From: JAGPUQ01 sp963708735
GTDB lineage: Bacteria > Pseudomonadota > Gammaproteobacteria > Pseudomonadales > Porticoccaceae
Direction of reading: 5' to 3'
Assembly (NCBI GenBank): GCA_963708735.1
Contig: CAVPTW010000009.1
Coordinates: forward strand, 14,372-78,371
Length of the DNA: 64,000 nucleotides
Shown: piece by piece, positions 51,635 through 60,624 of the stretch
How positions within the stretch are numbered: position 1 is the first letter of the stretch
Layout: every line of letters starts with the position of its first letter
Program-made: the position numbers and the translations under genes
Notes under the pieces: model-generated
The model's database searches: none
The model's input: only the letters and a program-made list of their open reading frames with translations
What the model was told of the DNA's origin: nothing

Positions 51635-51659
51635 GGTGATCTCGTCAGCTAAATTCAGG

Positions 51660-51694
51660 TTGACATTTAAGTGCACTATGCATATAAGTGTCAA
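51660..51694. promoter_or_regulatory. Divergent promoter-operator of the PHA locus
   Basis: TTGACATTTA and TAAGTGTCAA form 10-base arms (nine pairs) around a 15-base centre. Each arm starts with a -35 box: on the + strand TTGACA-N17-TATAAG forms a near-ideal promoter for the phasin. On the - strand TTGACA starts a weaker one (CTTAAA at -10) for the PadR-type gene. A dimeric repressor bound here would block both. Confidence 0.75.
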
Positions 51695-51760
51695 TACGAG
51701 CGGAGCTTGTCGATTGGTCCGCTCACCACCCAAGCGGTTTTATTCTTACGGGAGAATGCC

Positions 51761-52291
51761 ATGAGCGACACCGCCACTGCTACCAAAGCCACAGGAACCA
51801 AATCCACCGACAGCAAAGCAAAATCGAAACCGGCCAGCACGGAAATGCAGCGCTTTCTTGACGCCCTCACCGCGAACCAGTCCTTGATGTGGGAAGCGAT
51901 GGAAAGCGCGCGTAAACGCGGCATCCGCATCAACAACGTATTGGCAGCAACCTTTGCCGAGAGCCAGAAAGACCTCACCGGCCTGGCCTGTACGCTGGCC
52001 CTGTCCCCCAGGGACTACAAGGGCAATTTCACCGCGACTATCGAATCCCTGACCAGATCGCAAAGCCGCGCTATGGATTTGTTCAAGGCGCTGTTGTCCG
52101 AGCAAGCCCAGAGTCGGGACGCTACCCGCAAGATTGCCCGCGAGTTGTACGACGGCGGCAAGGAGGCGACCGCCGCTGCCGTGGAAGCCGGCAAAGCTCT
52201 GTCGGCCGCCAACCCCTTCACGGAGTCGGCCAACAAGGCGTTCGCCGGCTTCCAGAAAGTGGCCACCGCCGCCCGCGAAGCCATGGCCTGA
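51761..52291 (+). CDS. phaP: Phasin family protein
   Basis: A 176-residue granule-coating protein. After a Thr/Lys-rich start (about 1-28), three amphipathic helices follow with FLDALTANQSLMWEAME and NPFTESANKAFAGFQKVA. The tail is typical of phasins. It has a GGGAG ribosome-binding site and the strong promoter at 51660. The divergent placement next to the PhaQ-like regulator suggests polymer-dependent control. Confidence 0.85.
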   Translation: MSDTATATKATGTKSTDSKAKSKPASTEMQRFLDALTANQSLMWEAMESARKRGIRINNVLAATFAESQKDLTGLACTLALSPRDYKGNFTATIESLTRSQSRAMDLFKALLSEQAQSRDATRKIARELYDGGKEATAAAVEAGKALSAANPFTESANKAFAGFQKVATAAREAMA

Positions 52292-52361
52292 AAGTCGGGA
52301 GTCCGCGGGGTGGTCGACCTCGCGCGAATCACGATCCGCCCCGCAGTGAGTGGGCTACCCC

Positions 52362-53198
52362 ATGGACCCAAACTACGCAAATCCCGTGGCCGATATCGAC
52401 GCCCTGATCGATGTCATGGAGGACGACGCCGATCCCTTTCAGCACGATCCCGGCGTCGAAGCGGTCAAGACGCCGCTCTGGCGCGAAGCCCTCTGGCCGA
52501 CTGAACTGGGTCGGCTGCTGTGCAGCCCGCTGTACCAGGGGCGCGGGGTCCCGCACGGTCATGGCGAACCGATTCTGGTTATTCCGGGCTTTCTCGCCAA
52601 CGACCTCATGATGATGCCGCTGCGGCGCTGGTTGCGGCGCATCGGCTACCGGCCCTATCACGCCGACATCGCCTGGAATACCGACTGTCCCAACAAGACC
52701 GCCCTGCGCCTCGCGCACAAGGTCAAGGTGATCCACCGCAAAACGGGCCAACCGGTGGTGCTGATTGGCCACAGCCTGGGCGGAATGCTTGCCAAGTCGA
52801 TCCTGCAGCATATTCCGGAGCTTATTGATCGGGTGATTACCCTCGGGTCGCCGTTTCGCGATCACGTCCGCGCCCATCCCGCCGTGACCGGCGTGTGGGA
52901 ATACCTGCTCGCCGGCCAGGGCAAGCTCGTGGGTCGTAATCTGCACGCTTCCTGCGGCACCGGCTACTGCATGTGCGATTTCGTGCGCCACATGTTGCAA
53001 CCGGAGCTGAAACCCGTGCCCCAGTTTGCGATCTATTCACGCAACGACGGCGTGGTGGATTGGGTGAGTTGCGCCGAAGAAGACGCTTCAGCCAATACGG
53101 AGATCAACGAATCGACCCATATCGGGCTGATTTTTCACCCCCGCGCACTGGGCGCCATCGCCGAACGGCTGGCGCAACGCATCGACAAGGATGGCTGA
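52362..53198 (+). CDS. Alpha/beta hydrolase (lipase-like)
   Basis: A 278-residue hydrolase. VIPGFLANDLMMMPL gives the oxyanion region, LIGHSLGGMLAK the nucleophile elbow (Ser near 138), and SRNDGVVDW with ESTHIGL the acid and His. It lies 70 bases after phaP on the same strand, so an ester or PHA-related substrate is possible but not proven. A GTG four codons upstream (52350) is an alternative start. Confidence 0.8.
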   Translation: MDPNYANPVADIDALIDVMEDDADPFQHDPGVEAVKTPLWREALWPTELGRLLCSPLYQGRGVPHGHGEPILVIPGFLANDLMMMPLRRWLRRIGYRPYHADIAWNTDCPNKTALRLAHKVKVIHRKTGQPVVLIGHSLGGMLAKSILQHIPELIDRVITLGSPFRDHVRAHPAVTGVWEYLLAGQGKLVGRNLHASCGTGYCMCDFVRHMLQPELKPVPQFAIYSRNDGVVDWVSCAEEDASANTEINESTHIGLIFHPRALGAIAERLAQRIDKDG

Positions 53199-53201
53199 GG
53201 G

Positions 53202-54929
53202 CTATCCGTTGACGACCGGCAGATTGATGCTCGAAGGCAGATCCCTGGTGTGAAACACCGCTTGCAACGCCGGCGCGCTGCCCGTGGCAGTCAATGAACT
53301 CTCGCCGGTGTTGGGATTGCGATCGTAGCGGGGGAAATCGCTGGAGGTGACGATCAGCCGCAGGCGATGGCCCGCACGAAACACCATGGCGGTCGCCCAG
53401 AGGTCGAGCTCCCGGCAGATGGGTGTGTCAGGCGCGCAGGATGCCCCCTGCGTGTGCGCCTGGTAGGACGCCCGCACCACACCATCGCAGACATTGAAGG
53501 TGCGCCCGTCCGGGTGAACATCGCAGAGCTTGGCCATCCAGTCGGTATCCACCGCGCTGGTGCTCGCAAACAATTTCAGGGTGACGGGACCGCAGATTTC
53601 CAGATCCTCCGCCAGCGGCGCGGACGTATAGATGAGCACGTCCCGACGCCCCAGAATCGGCGTCTGATCCACCGGCCCGGGACTGTACTGAGGCGGCATC
53701 AGCAAGGTTCCGCCACAGGTGGGGCAGGGATCTTCCGGGTCGTAGACGTAGCTGTCGGACGGTTCTTCCGCGACCGGCGCCTGCGTGCAGAGAACGGCAC
53801 CCGCGCGCAGATACCAGGGCGTGAGGCGTACCCGCGCCGGCGGCCAAGCGGCTTCATCGCGCCAGCGATTGGCGCCCTGCACAAACACCCGTACCGGCGC
53901 ATCCGTGGCAAAGCTCGTCGTATCGCCTTTCAGCCAGCGGTTGAACCAGCGCAACTGCATCTGGGTGAGATCTTCGCGCAGATCGAGCAGGTAGCCGCTG
54001 GCGCGAAAGCCGAAATCGAGCTGGCCCACATAGTTGAGGAACATGGCGTGCGACCAGGGACCGATCACCAGACGGGTCTGTGCGCGGGCCTCGGGTGAAC
54101 CCGCGCGCTCCCGCATGCCGACGTAATGGCTCAGATCGCCGCCCAGCAGCATGTCGTGCCAGCCCGCGATGATCAGGGCGGGGGCCCGCACCCGATCGTG
54201 GCGGTCGCTGAACAGCAGCGACTCCGTCCAGGCGTCCGGCCGGGGGTGACGCAGCACCTCGAACAGAAAGGGAACGAATTCGGCATCTTCCGGATGGGCC
54301 GCCAGCAGGCGGTCCAGCGGCCTTTCCCGCACACAGTCGCCAAAATGATCCAGGGCCTCCACCAGCTCCACCAGGCGTGCGCCCAGGGTCGGCAGATCGA
54401 ACCCGCGCCGCACCAGGGCAGCCGGCCCGATCACCCGCAACGCCCACATCACCAGGGTGGACAGCTGGAGCACGCCGTCGCGCCAGAAATGGTTGCGCCA
54501 GAAATCGTTGGGCGCGGTGGTGGGCGAAATCGCCTTCAGTGCCGGGTGACCGGAGGCCGCGCACAGCCAGGTGGTGCCGCCCATGTAGGAGAGTCCATAG
54601 GCGCCGATATTGCCGTCGCAAAAGGGTTGCGCGGCAATCCAGTCGAGGGTATCGGCGCCATCCGCCGCCTCATTGACGTAGGGGAAAAAAACGCCACCGC
54701 CGGAAGCCCAGCGCGCCCGCACGTCCTGAATCACTACCGCATAGCCCGCCGCCGCCGCGCGAATCGGGTCCAGAGTCATGCCCACCAGGGGCAGGAATTC
54801 CTTGTTATACGGTGTGCGCTGCAACAGCACCGGGCAGGGGTGCTCCCCCACCGGACGGTAAATATCGGCGCGCAACACCACGCCGTCACGCATCGGGATG
54901 GCGACATTCTTCGCGATGGTAATGCTCAT
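53202..54929 (-). CDS. CocE/NonD-family hydrolase
   Basis: A 575-residue esterase/peptidase of the X-Pro dipeptidyl-peptidase fold. An alpha/beta hydrolase domain has the nucleophile in YGLSYMGGTTW. Asp and His are in the 270-330 region (GWHDMLLGG; GPWSHAMF). A C-terminal jelly-roll (about 350-575) has DVLIYTSAPLAEDLEICG. There is no signal peptide. A CPTCGG segment near 400 is unusual but may be only a loop. It is convergent with the hydrolase downstream of phaP. Confidence 0.88.
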   Translation of the reverse strand: MSITIAKNVAIPMRDGVVLRADIYRPVGEHPCPVLLQRTPYNKEFLPLVGMTLDPIRAAAAGYAVVIQDVRARWASGGGVFFPYVNEAADGADTLDWIAAQPFCDGNIGAYGLSYMGGTTWLCAASGHPALKAISPTTAPNDFWRNHFWRDGVLQLSTLVMWALRVIGPAALVRRGFDLPTLGARLVELVEALDHFGDCVRERPLDRLLAAHPEDAEFVPFLFEVLRHPRPDAWTESLLFSDRHDRVRAPALIIAGWHDMLLGGDLSHYVGMRERAGSPEARAQTRLVIGPWSHAMFLNYVGQLDFGFRASGYLLDLREDLTQMQLRWFNRWLKGDTTSFATDAPVRVFVQGANRWRDEAAWPPARVRLTPWYLRAGAVLCTQAPVAEEPSDSYVYDPEDPCPTCGGTLLMPPQYSPGPVDQTPILGRRDVLIYTSAPLAEDLEICGPVTLKLFASTSAVDTDWMAKLCDVHPDGRTFNVCDGVVRASYQAHTQGASCAPDTPICRELDLWATAMVFRAGHRLRLIVTSSDFPRYDRNPNTGESSLTATGSAPALQAVFHTRDLPSSINLPVVNG

Positions 54930-55179
54930 TCAGGCGCTCTCCATGGGCGTGACCGACAGCATCACCGAGCAATTACCGTTCCATTCCTGCGGTGTGCGGC
55001 TTTATTCTGGACCGCTTCCATGTCGCCCTCATGGCGCCCGCGTCGATCGTTCCGGATCTGCCCCATGGCTGCCGACTGCCGGGCATTACGAAACCGGATA
55101 GATCCATTGCGGCTTGCAATAAGCGGCCGGTCGGGTTGACTCTCAAAACCGAAGCCGGGAAAATCGCGCCCCCTTCCAA

Positions 55180-55256
55180 GGCTACGTAGCTCAGCTGGTT
55201 AGAGCACAGCACTCATAATGCTGGGGTCGGCGGTTCGAGTCCGCCCGTAGCTACCA
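55180..55256 (+). tRNA. tRNA-Met (CAT, elongator type)
   Basis: A 77-base cloverleaf with encoded CCA. Acceptor GGCTACG pairs with CGTAGCT (G1-U72). The D-arm is GCTCAGCTGGTTAGAGC, and the anticodon loop CTCATAA has CAT at 55214-55216. The T-arm is GGCGGTTCGAGTCCGCC. The similarity to E. coli elongator Met tRNA (GGCTACGTAGCTCAG start) separates it from fMet and Ile2. Confidence 0.93.
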
Positions 55257-55350
55257 TATCGATATCTGCGTCGAACGCGACCGCCCGGCAAGCGCCGGGC
55301 GCGCCGGCGCATTCACCTATAATCAGCGCACGCACGCAGCTGGCCTCTCC

Positions 55351-56172
55351 ATGCAGGTTGATCTTCATACCCATTCCACCGCTTCCGACGGCAAGCTGAC
55401 GCCTCTTGCGCTGGTGGAGCGGGCGCGCGCCTGCGGGGTCGATCTGCTTGCGATCACGGATCACGACACCACCGCAGGTTTCGACAGCCTCGGCGATGTC
55501 GACCTGGGACCCTTGCGCCTGGTGGCCGGAATCGAGCTGTCCGCCCAATGGCGCCAGCAGACGATCCATGTGGTCGGGCTCAATATCGGTCGCGGCCGCG
55601 ACGCCATCCAGGAAGCCGTCGCGGTCCAGCAGACCGCGCGGCGCACGCGCGCCGGCATCATTGCGGCGCGGCTGGCGAAACAGGGACTCGGCGATCTGAC
55701 CGACCGCGTGGAAGCACTCGCCCGCCGCATCAGCATCGGGCGTCCCCACATTGCGGAGATGCTGGTGGAATCCGGCGCCGTGCGCACCGTCGACGAAGCC
55801 TTTCGCAAGTATCTGGGCAGCGGCCGCATGGGTGATGTAAAGGACGAATGGGCATCGCTGGCGCAAATCATCAGCTGGATTCGCGACGCCGGCGGTACCG
55901 CGGTAATCGCCCATCCGGAGAAATATCAGTTCACCCGCACGCGCTTGCGCGAACTGATCGCGGACTTTCGTGCGGCGGGTGGCGAAGCCATCGAAGTGGT
56001 TTCCGGCCGGCAGGCCGGTCCCGAAACCCGCGCTCTGGCGACCCTGTGCGAGCAGAGCCAGCTGAGCGCGTCCAGCGGCTCGGATTTTCATCAGCCCGGT
56101 CAGCACTGGGCCGAACTCGGCAGCCAGTCCGCCATGCCGGACGGCTGCCGCCCGGTTTGGGAGCGCTGGTAA
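55351..56172 (+). CDS. rnm: PHP-domain nuclease/phosphatase, Rnm (YciV) type
   Basis: A 273-residue PHP metallophosphoesterase. The metal motifs DLHTHSTASDG, ITDHDT, GIELSA, IAHPEKY and SGSDFHQPGQHW are intact. The Rnm/YciV group acts as a 3',5'-nucleoside bisphosphate phosphatase and trims 5' ends of rRNA. It lies 94 bases after tRNA-Met. Confidence 0.92.
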   Translation: MQVDLHTHSTASDGKLTPLALVERARACGVDLLAITDHDTTAGFDSLGDVDLGPLRLVAGIELSAQWRQQTIHVVGLNIGRGRDAIQEAVAVQQTARRTRAGIIAARLAKQGLGDLTDRVEALARRISIGRPHIAEMLVESGAVRTVDEAFRKYLGSGRMGDVKDEWASLAQIISWIRDAGGTAVIAHPEKYQFTRTRLRELIADFRAAGGEAIEVVSGRQAGPETRALATLCEQSQLSASSGSDFHQPGQHWAELGSQSAMPDGCRPVWERW

Positions 56173-56359
56173 GCGGACCCGACACGGGGGATTTCCGCGG
56201 ACCACTGCGTAGCCCGCGCTCAGGACCATTGCACCGTCCGCTCGGCGTGGCAGCGCTTTCCGTTTGTTGCGTAATGCCATGCTGGCGGATGACGGCCCGC
56301 GGAGCCGCAGGTACCATGAGCCATCCTTTGGTAATACCCACCCGGCAGTATCAACCTCC

Positions 56360-57295
56360 ATGAAGTCAGAGCAACCGCTGGCAACCGCTCCCCTCGTCGT
56401 CACGCGCGGCCTCTGCAAGCATTATGCAGACCGTTGCGTGGTCGATAATCTGGACCTCGTGGTCCAGGAGGGTGAATGCTTCGGCCTGCTCGGTCCGAAC
56501 GGCGCCGGCAAAACCACGATCCTGCGCATGCTGCTGGGCCTGGCGCCGCCGGACAGCGGGGAAATTCAGGTGCTGGGCGAGCCGATTCCCGAACGGGCGC
56601 GGAGCGCGCGCGAGCAGATCGGGATCGTGCCCCAGTTCGACAGCCTCGATCCAGATTTCACAGTGCGCGAAAACCTCATCACGTACGCCAGTTACTTCGG
56701 GCTGCACGGCCCGCAAGTCGAGGAGCGGATCGCCGAGCTGATCGCATTCGCACATCTCGAAGGCCGCGAAAGCGTGGCGATTCCGGAGCTTTCCGGCGGC
56801 ATGAAACGCCGGCTGACTCTGGCGCGGGCGCTGATCAATCGTCCCCGCCTGGTGGTGCTCGACGAGCCCACCACCGGCCTCGATCCCCAGGCCCGGCACC
56901 ATATCTGGCAGCGTTTGCGGGAACTGCGCGATACCGGCACCACGCTGATCCTGACCACGCATTACATGGAGGAAGCGGAGCGCCTGTGCGATCGCCTGGC
57001 GATTCTGGATGCCGGCCGCATCGTGGCCTGCGGTACGCCCCGGGCGCTGATCGCCGAGCACATCGAACCCCATGTGCTCGAACTGACCGGCCCCATCGCC
57101 GATACCTGGGGCACCGACGCGGCCCCGGAAGCCGGCGTTCGCATCCATCGGGTCGGGGATCTCACGCTCCTCTACACCGCGAAGCCGCGCGCCCTGCTGG
57201 AGCGGCTCGATGCCTCCGATCAACGCTACCTGCACCGCCCGGCCAATCTGGAAGACGTCTTCCTCAAATTGACCGGCCACGATCTGCGAGACTGA
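56360..57295 (+). CDS. ABC transporter ATPase, NodI-like
   Basis: A 311-residue ATP-binding subunit. Walker A is GPNGAGKTT, the signature is LSGGMKRRLTLARALI, and Walker B is LVVLDEPTTGLD. It belongs to the drug/NodI exporter type (ABC-2). The ATG at 56360 gives MKSEQPL. The permease follows five bases later. The substrate is unknown. Confidence 0.9.
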   Translation: MKSEQPLATAPLVVTRGLCKHYADRCVVDNLDLVVQEGECFGLLGPNGAGKTTILRMLLGLAPPDSGEIQVLGEPIPERARSAREQIGIVPQFDSLDPDFTVRENLITYASYFGLHGPQVEERIAELIAFAHLEGRESVAIPELSGGMKRRLTLARALINRPRLVVLDEPTTGLDPQARHHIWQRLRELRDTGTTLILTTHYMEEAERLCDRLAILDAGRIVACGTPRALIAEHIEPHVLELTGPIADTWGTDAAPEAGVRIHRVGDLTLLYTAKPRALLERLDASDQRYLHRPANLEDVFLKLTGHDLRD

Positions 57296-57299
57296 TGCC

Positions 57300-58079
57300 A
57301 TGTCGACCTCGCTGATCCCCAGTCCCAGTGCGCGCAGTTTTGCGGTGTGGCACCGCAACTTTCGCGTCTGGCGGAAAATCCTGCTGCCCTCTGCGCTCGG
57401 CAACTTCGGCGAACCGCTGCTGTATCTGATGGCATTCGGCTACGGCTTCGGGCAACTGGTGGGCGATCTCGGCCAACTGCCTTACATGGCGTTCCTGGCC
57501 TCCGGGATCATCTGCTCCAGCACCCTCTTTACCGCCAGCTTTGAAGCCATGTATTCCGCCTACACCCGCATGGCGGGCCAGCAGACCTGGGGCGCCATGC
57601 TGAACGCGCCCCTCACCGTGGACGACATCGTGCTCGGCGAGATTCTCTGGGCCGCGACCAAGGGACTGATGAACGCCGCCGCCATCCTCATCGTCGCCGC
57701 ACTGCTCGGTCTGGTTGCCGACCTGCGCGCGCTGCTGGCACTGCCGGTACTCGCGCTGGCGGGTTTCGCGTTTGCTGCCTGCGCCATGGTGGTGACGGCA
57801 AGATCGCGATCCTACGATTTTTTTCTCTATTACTTCACGCTGGTGCTGACGCCCATGCTGCTCACCGGCGGCGTATTTTTCCCGCGCGAACAGTTCCCCG
57901 AACTGCTGCAGGATCTCGCCTACCTGCTCCCGCTCGCGCATGTGGTCGATCTGGTGCGCCCGTTGCTCACCGGCGGCTCCCTTCACGTTCCCCTGCTGCA
58001 TCTGCTGGTGATAGTCGCCTACGGCGCGGCGGGATTGCTGGTCGCGACGGCCGCCGTGCGGCGGCGGCTGGTGCGTTAA
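57300..58079 (+). CDS. ABC-2 type permease, NodJ-like
   Basis: A 259-residue six-helix permease with the NodJ-type features: IVWRKILLPS-like basic start, FLASGIICSSTLFTASFEAMYS and GGVFFPREQFPELLQDLAYLLPLAH. It forms an exporter with the ATPase encoded just upstream. Confidence 0.9.
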   Translation: MSTSLIPSPSARSFAVWHRNFRVWRKILLPSALGNFGEPLLYLMAFGYGFGQLVGDLGQLPYMAFLASGIICSSTLFTASFEAMYSAYTRMAGQQTWGAMLNAPLTVDDIVLGEILWAATKGLMNAAAILIVAALLGLVADLRALLALPVLALAGFAFAACAMVVTARSRSYDFFLYYFTLVLTPMLLTGGVFFPREQFPELLQDLAYLLPLAHVVDLVRPLLTGGSLHVPLLHLLVIVAYGAAGLLVATAAVRRRLVR

Positions 58080-58196
58080 TCTCACTCGCCGCCCACACTG
58101 TTATAGTGAGTCGGCACACATGGTACTTGCCCGGTGCGCAAACAGGCTCTTTTTTCTGTTGTATCCCTTTTCCCTGTTGCATCCAAGGAGGTCTCG

Positions 58197-58724
58197 ATGA
58201 AAACCCGGCTATTAGCATTGGCCATGTTCGGTCTCGGGTGCGCCCAGGCCGCCGAGCTATCGGTGCAGATGAATACCGTGGATGCGAAGGGCACCGGTAC
58301 CGCTCTGGGTGTGGTGACCGTTACCGAGTCAAGCCACGGCCTGGTGTTCACCCCAAAACTGACGGGCCTGGCTTCCGGTCTCCACGGTTTCCATGTGCAC
58401 CAGAATCCCAACTGCGGGCCGGCCGAGAAAGACGGCGTGAACGTGCCCGCCGGCGCGGCGGGCAGCCATTATGATCCCGCCGCCACGGGCCATCACGACA
58501 CCCCCTGGGGCGACGGTCACCTCGGCGATCTGCCGCCGCTCTTCGTGGCGGCTGACGGCACGGCAACCCAGCCGGTGCTGGCGCCGCGTCTGACCAAGCT
58601 CGCGGACATTCAGAACCGTGCCCTGGTGATCCATGCCGGCGGCGATAATCACACCGATCTGCCGGCGCCGCTCGGCGGCGGCGGTGCGCGTCTGGCCTGC
58701 GGGGTGATCGCGCCAGCGGACTAG
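58197..58724 (+). CDS. sodC: Cu/Zn superoxide dismutase
   Basis: A 175-residue periplasmic SodC. A signal peptide (about 1-18) precedes the copper His residues in GLHGFHVHQNPNCG. Zinc ligands follow in GSHYDP, HHDTPWGDGHLGDLPPL, and the C-terminal GGGGARLACGVI has the disulfide Cys and the active Arg region. An AAGGAGGT site is seven bases before the ATG; a TATAGT -10-like element lies near 58102. Confidence 0.95.
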   Translation: MKTRLLALAMFGLGCAQAAELSVQMNTVDAKGTGTALGVVTVTESSHGLVFTPKLTGLASGLHGFHVHQNPNCGPAEKDGVNVPAGAAGSHYDPAATGHHDTPWGDGHLGDLPPLFVAADGTATQPVLAPRLTKLADIQNRALVIHAGGDNHTDLPAPLGGGGARLACGVIAPAD

Positions 58725-58878
58725 GGCGCGTCAAACGAAACCGTGAACCACCTGCGCGGATGGAAATTTCCTCCGCGCAATTCAAATGATCGAAAGAACT
58801 GCCCCCTGTTCAGAGGTGCGTCGACACTGCCCAACACGCCGGCGTGGTTCGACGAAGCCTGGTGCGCCGAGCCGGGCT

Positions 58879-58920
58879 CTCGCACTCAAGGAAAGAGGAC
58901 TCGCACTCAAGGAAAGAGGA
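58879..58920. repeat. Two perfect tandem copies of a 21-base unit
   Basis: CTCGCACTCAAGGAAAGAGG plus A is repeated exactly once, head to tail, between sodC and engB. Its unit length is a multiple of three but it does not lie in an annotated gene. Confidence 0.85.
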
Positions 58921-58948
58921 AAGGAGCTTCAATCGATCTATCAGCAAA

Positions 58949-59647
58949 TCACGCGGCGGCTCGACCACCCAGCAGCCAGTCCGCGAGGCGCGCTTCAAGT
59001 GCCGCCAATCCGAGGCCGGTATGCGCGGAAAACGTCTGCACGGTGACCTCCGTGAGACCCACTCGAGCAACCTCGCGACGTACACCCAGCAGTGTCGCCT
59101 GGGCGGGGCCGCGGTTCAGTTTGTCCGCTTTGGTGAGGAGAACATGCACCGGCAGCGCCGCCTCCGCGGCCCACGCCAGCATGTGCTGGTCGAAAGTTTG
59201 CAGTGGATGCCGGATATCCATCAACAATACCAGCCCACGCAGCGAAGAGCGGGCGCGCAGGTAGTGCGCAAGGTGCTGGTCCCACTCGTCCTTCATCGCC
59301 TTGGGCACTTTGGCGTAGCCGTAACCGGGCAGATCGACCAATCGCTGCCCCGGCGCGAGCGCAAAAAAGTTCATCAGCCGGGTGCGCCCCGGCGTCTTGC
59401 TGGTGCGCGCCAGCTTGCCCTGGCGCGTCAGCGCATTGAGCGCGCTTGATTTGCCCGCGTTGGAGCGGCCAGCGAAAGCCACTTCGACGCCCTGATCCGG
59501 CGGGCAATCCGCGAGCGTCGGCGCGCTTTTCAGAAATGCGGTGCGCTGGAAATCGACCTTGAGCGACCCTTGCGGGACGTCATTCCCGGCGGCTTCGGGA
59601 GCCGTCGCTGGAGCTTGGTCGCCACACTGGCTAGGATCTTTAGACAT
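58949..59647 (-). CDS. engB: Ribosome-biogenesis GTPase EngB/YihA
   Basis: A 232-residue GTPase required for 50S assembly. GRSNAGKSSALNAL (G1), KTPGRTRLMNFF (G2), DLPGYGYAKVP (G3) and LTKADKLNR (G4) are all intact. The N-terminal 30 residues are a variable extension. The ATG at 59647 was chosen. Confidence 0.95.
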   Translation of the reverse strand: MSKDPSQCGDQAPATAPEAAGNDVPQGSLKVDFQRTAFLKSAPTLADCPPDQGVEVAFAGRSNAGKSSALNALTRQGKLARTSKTPGRTRLMNFFALAPGQRLVDLPGYGYAKVPKAMKDEWDQHLAHYLRARSSLRGLVLLMDIRHPLQTFDQHMLAWAAEAALPVHVLLTKADKLNRGPAQATLLGVRREVARVGLTEVTVQTFSAHTGLGLAALEARLADWLLGGRAAA

Positions 59648-59767
59648 GGCTCGGGTCCTGGGCAACTATTGGCGCGAATGGTGATGCGGGTGTCGGGCTC
59701 CGCTGCACTGCACTTGCCAGGAGAAGACCGTGGACGCCTGCCTGTAGCAGTTGCACGACTTATCGCG

Positions 59768-59796
59768 TTAAGCTCAGCCGACGATTGGTATATACT
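59768..59796 (+). promoter_or_regulatory. Candidate promoter of cytochrome c4 gene
   Basis: An extended -10 TGG-TATATACT lies about 65 bases before the cytochrome start, with a weak TTAAGC -35 17 bases upstream of TATACT. Confidence 0.4.
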
Positions 59797-59860
59797 CCGC
59801 CACCGTCGCGCCGACCCGCGCGGACGGGCGCCCATTCTAGCCAAATCGAGCGAGCAGAAT

Positions 59861-60514
59861 ATGATGAAAGCGTTTCTTCTGTGCCTGGCCGGTGCGATGG
59901 CCATCGTGCTGACGCCGGCAACCCAGGCCGCAACACCGTCTCCCGGCGATGCCAATGCCGGCAAAGGCAAAACGGCGGTGTGTGCTGGTTGCCACGGCGC
60001 CAACGGTGCCGGTCTGGCCCCGAATTTCCCCAATCTCGCCGGGCTGGGTGAAAAATATCTGCTCAAGCAACTGCGCGACATCCAGTCCGGTCAGCGCACC
60101 GTCGCGGAAATGACCGGGTTGCTGAAGGAATTGAGCCCGCAGGATCTCGCCGATATCGCTGCCTACTTTGCCGCGCAGCCGCGCCAGTGGGCCGGTGCAA
60201 AGGATGACGCCAAGGCCATGGCCCTGGGCGCCACGATCTATCGCGCCGGCAATCTCGACACCGGTGTGCCGGCCTGTACCGGCTGTCATTCGCCGGTGGG
60301 TAATGGCAACGCCCCGGCCGGTTACCCGGCGCTCGGCGGGCAACATCCCGAATATCTGGCAAAACAACTGCGTGCTTTCCGCGACGGCGCCCATGACGCT
60401 GCCTGGCCCGGAGCCCGCAACAACGATGAAAACGCCATCATGCGCGGAGTCGCCTCTCATATGACCGACCAGGAGATCGCCGCGGTCGCAAATTTCATCG
60501 GCGGCCTGAAGTAA
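59861..60514 (+). CDS. Diheme cytochrome c4
   Basis: A 217-residue periplasmic electron carrier. A signal peptide (about 1-24) is followed by two cytochrome c domains with CAGCH near residue 42 and CTGCH near 138 and Met ligands after each. Typical of c4, donor to heme-copper oxidases; the caa3 oxidase at the window start is a plausible acceptor. It precedes dsbA, a common gammaproteobacterial order next to engB. Confidence 0.93.
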   Translation: MMKAFLLCLAGAMAIVLTPATQAATPSPGDANAGKGKTAVCAGCHGANGAGLAPNFPNLAGLGEKYLLKQLRDIQSGQRTVAEMTGLLKELSPQDLADIAAYFAAQPRQWAGAKDDAKAMALGATIYRAGNLDTGVPACTGCHSPVGNGNAPAGYPALGGQHPEYLAKQLRAFRDGAHDAAWPGARNNDENAIMRGVASHMTDQEIAAVANFIGGLK

Positions 60515-60624
60515 TTATCGGGGAGACCCCGGCTGCGGCCCGCAACTGTCGCGGAAGTGCCGTGTCGAACGGTGGCCGCGGCTTGCGGGTGACGCCTATC
60601 CAATAAATGAGGGAGGCAACTCCA

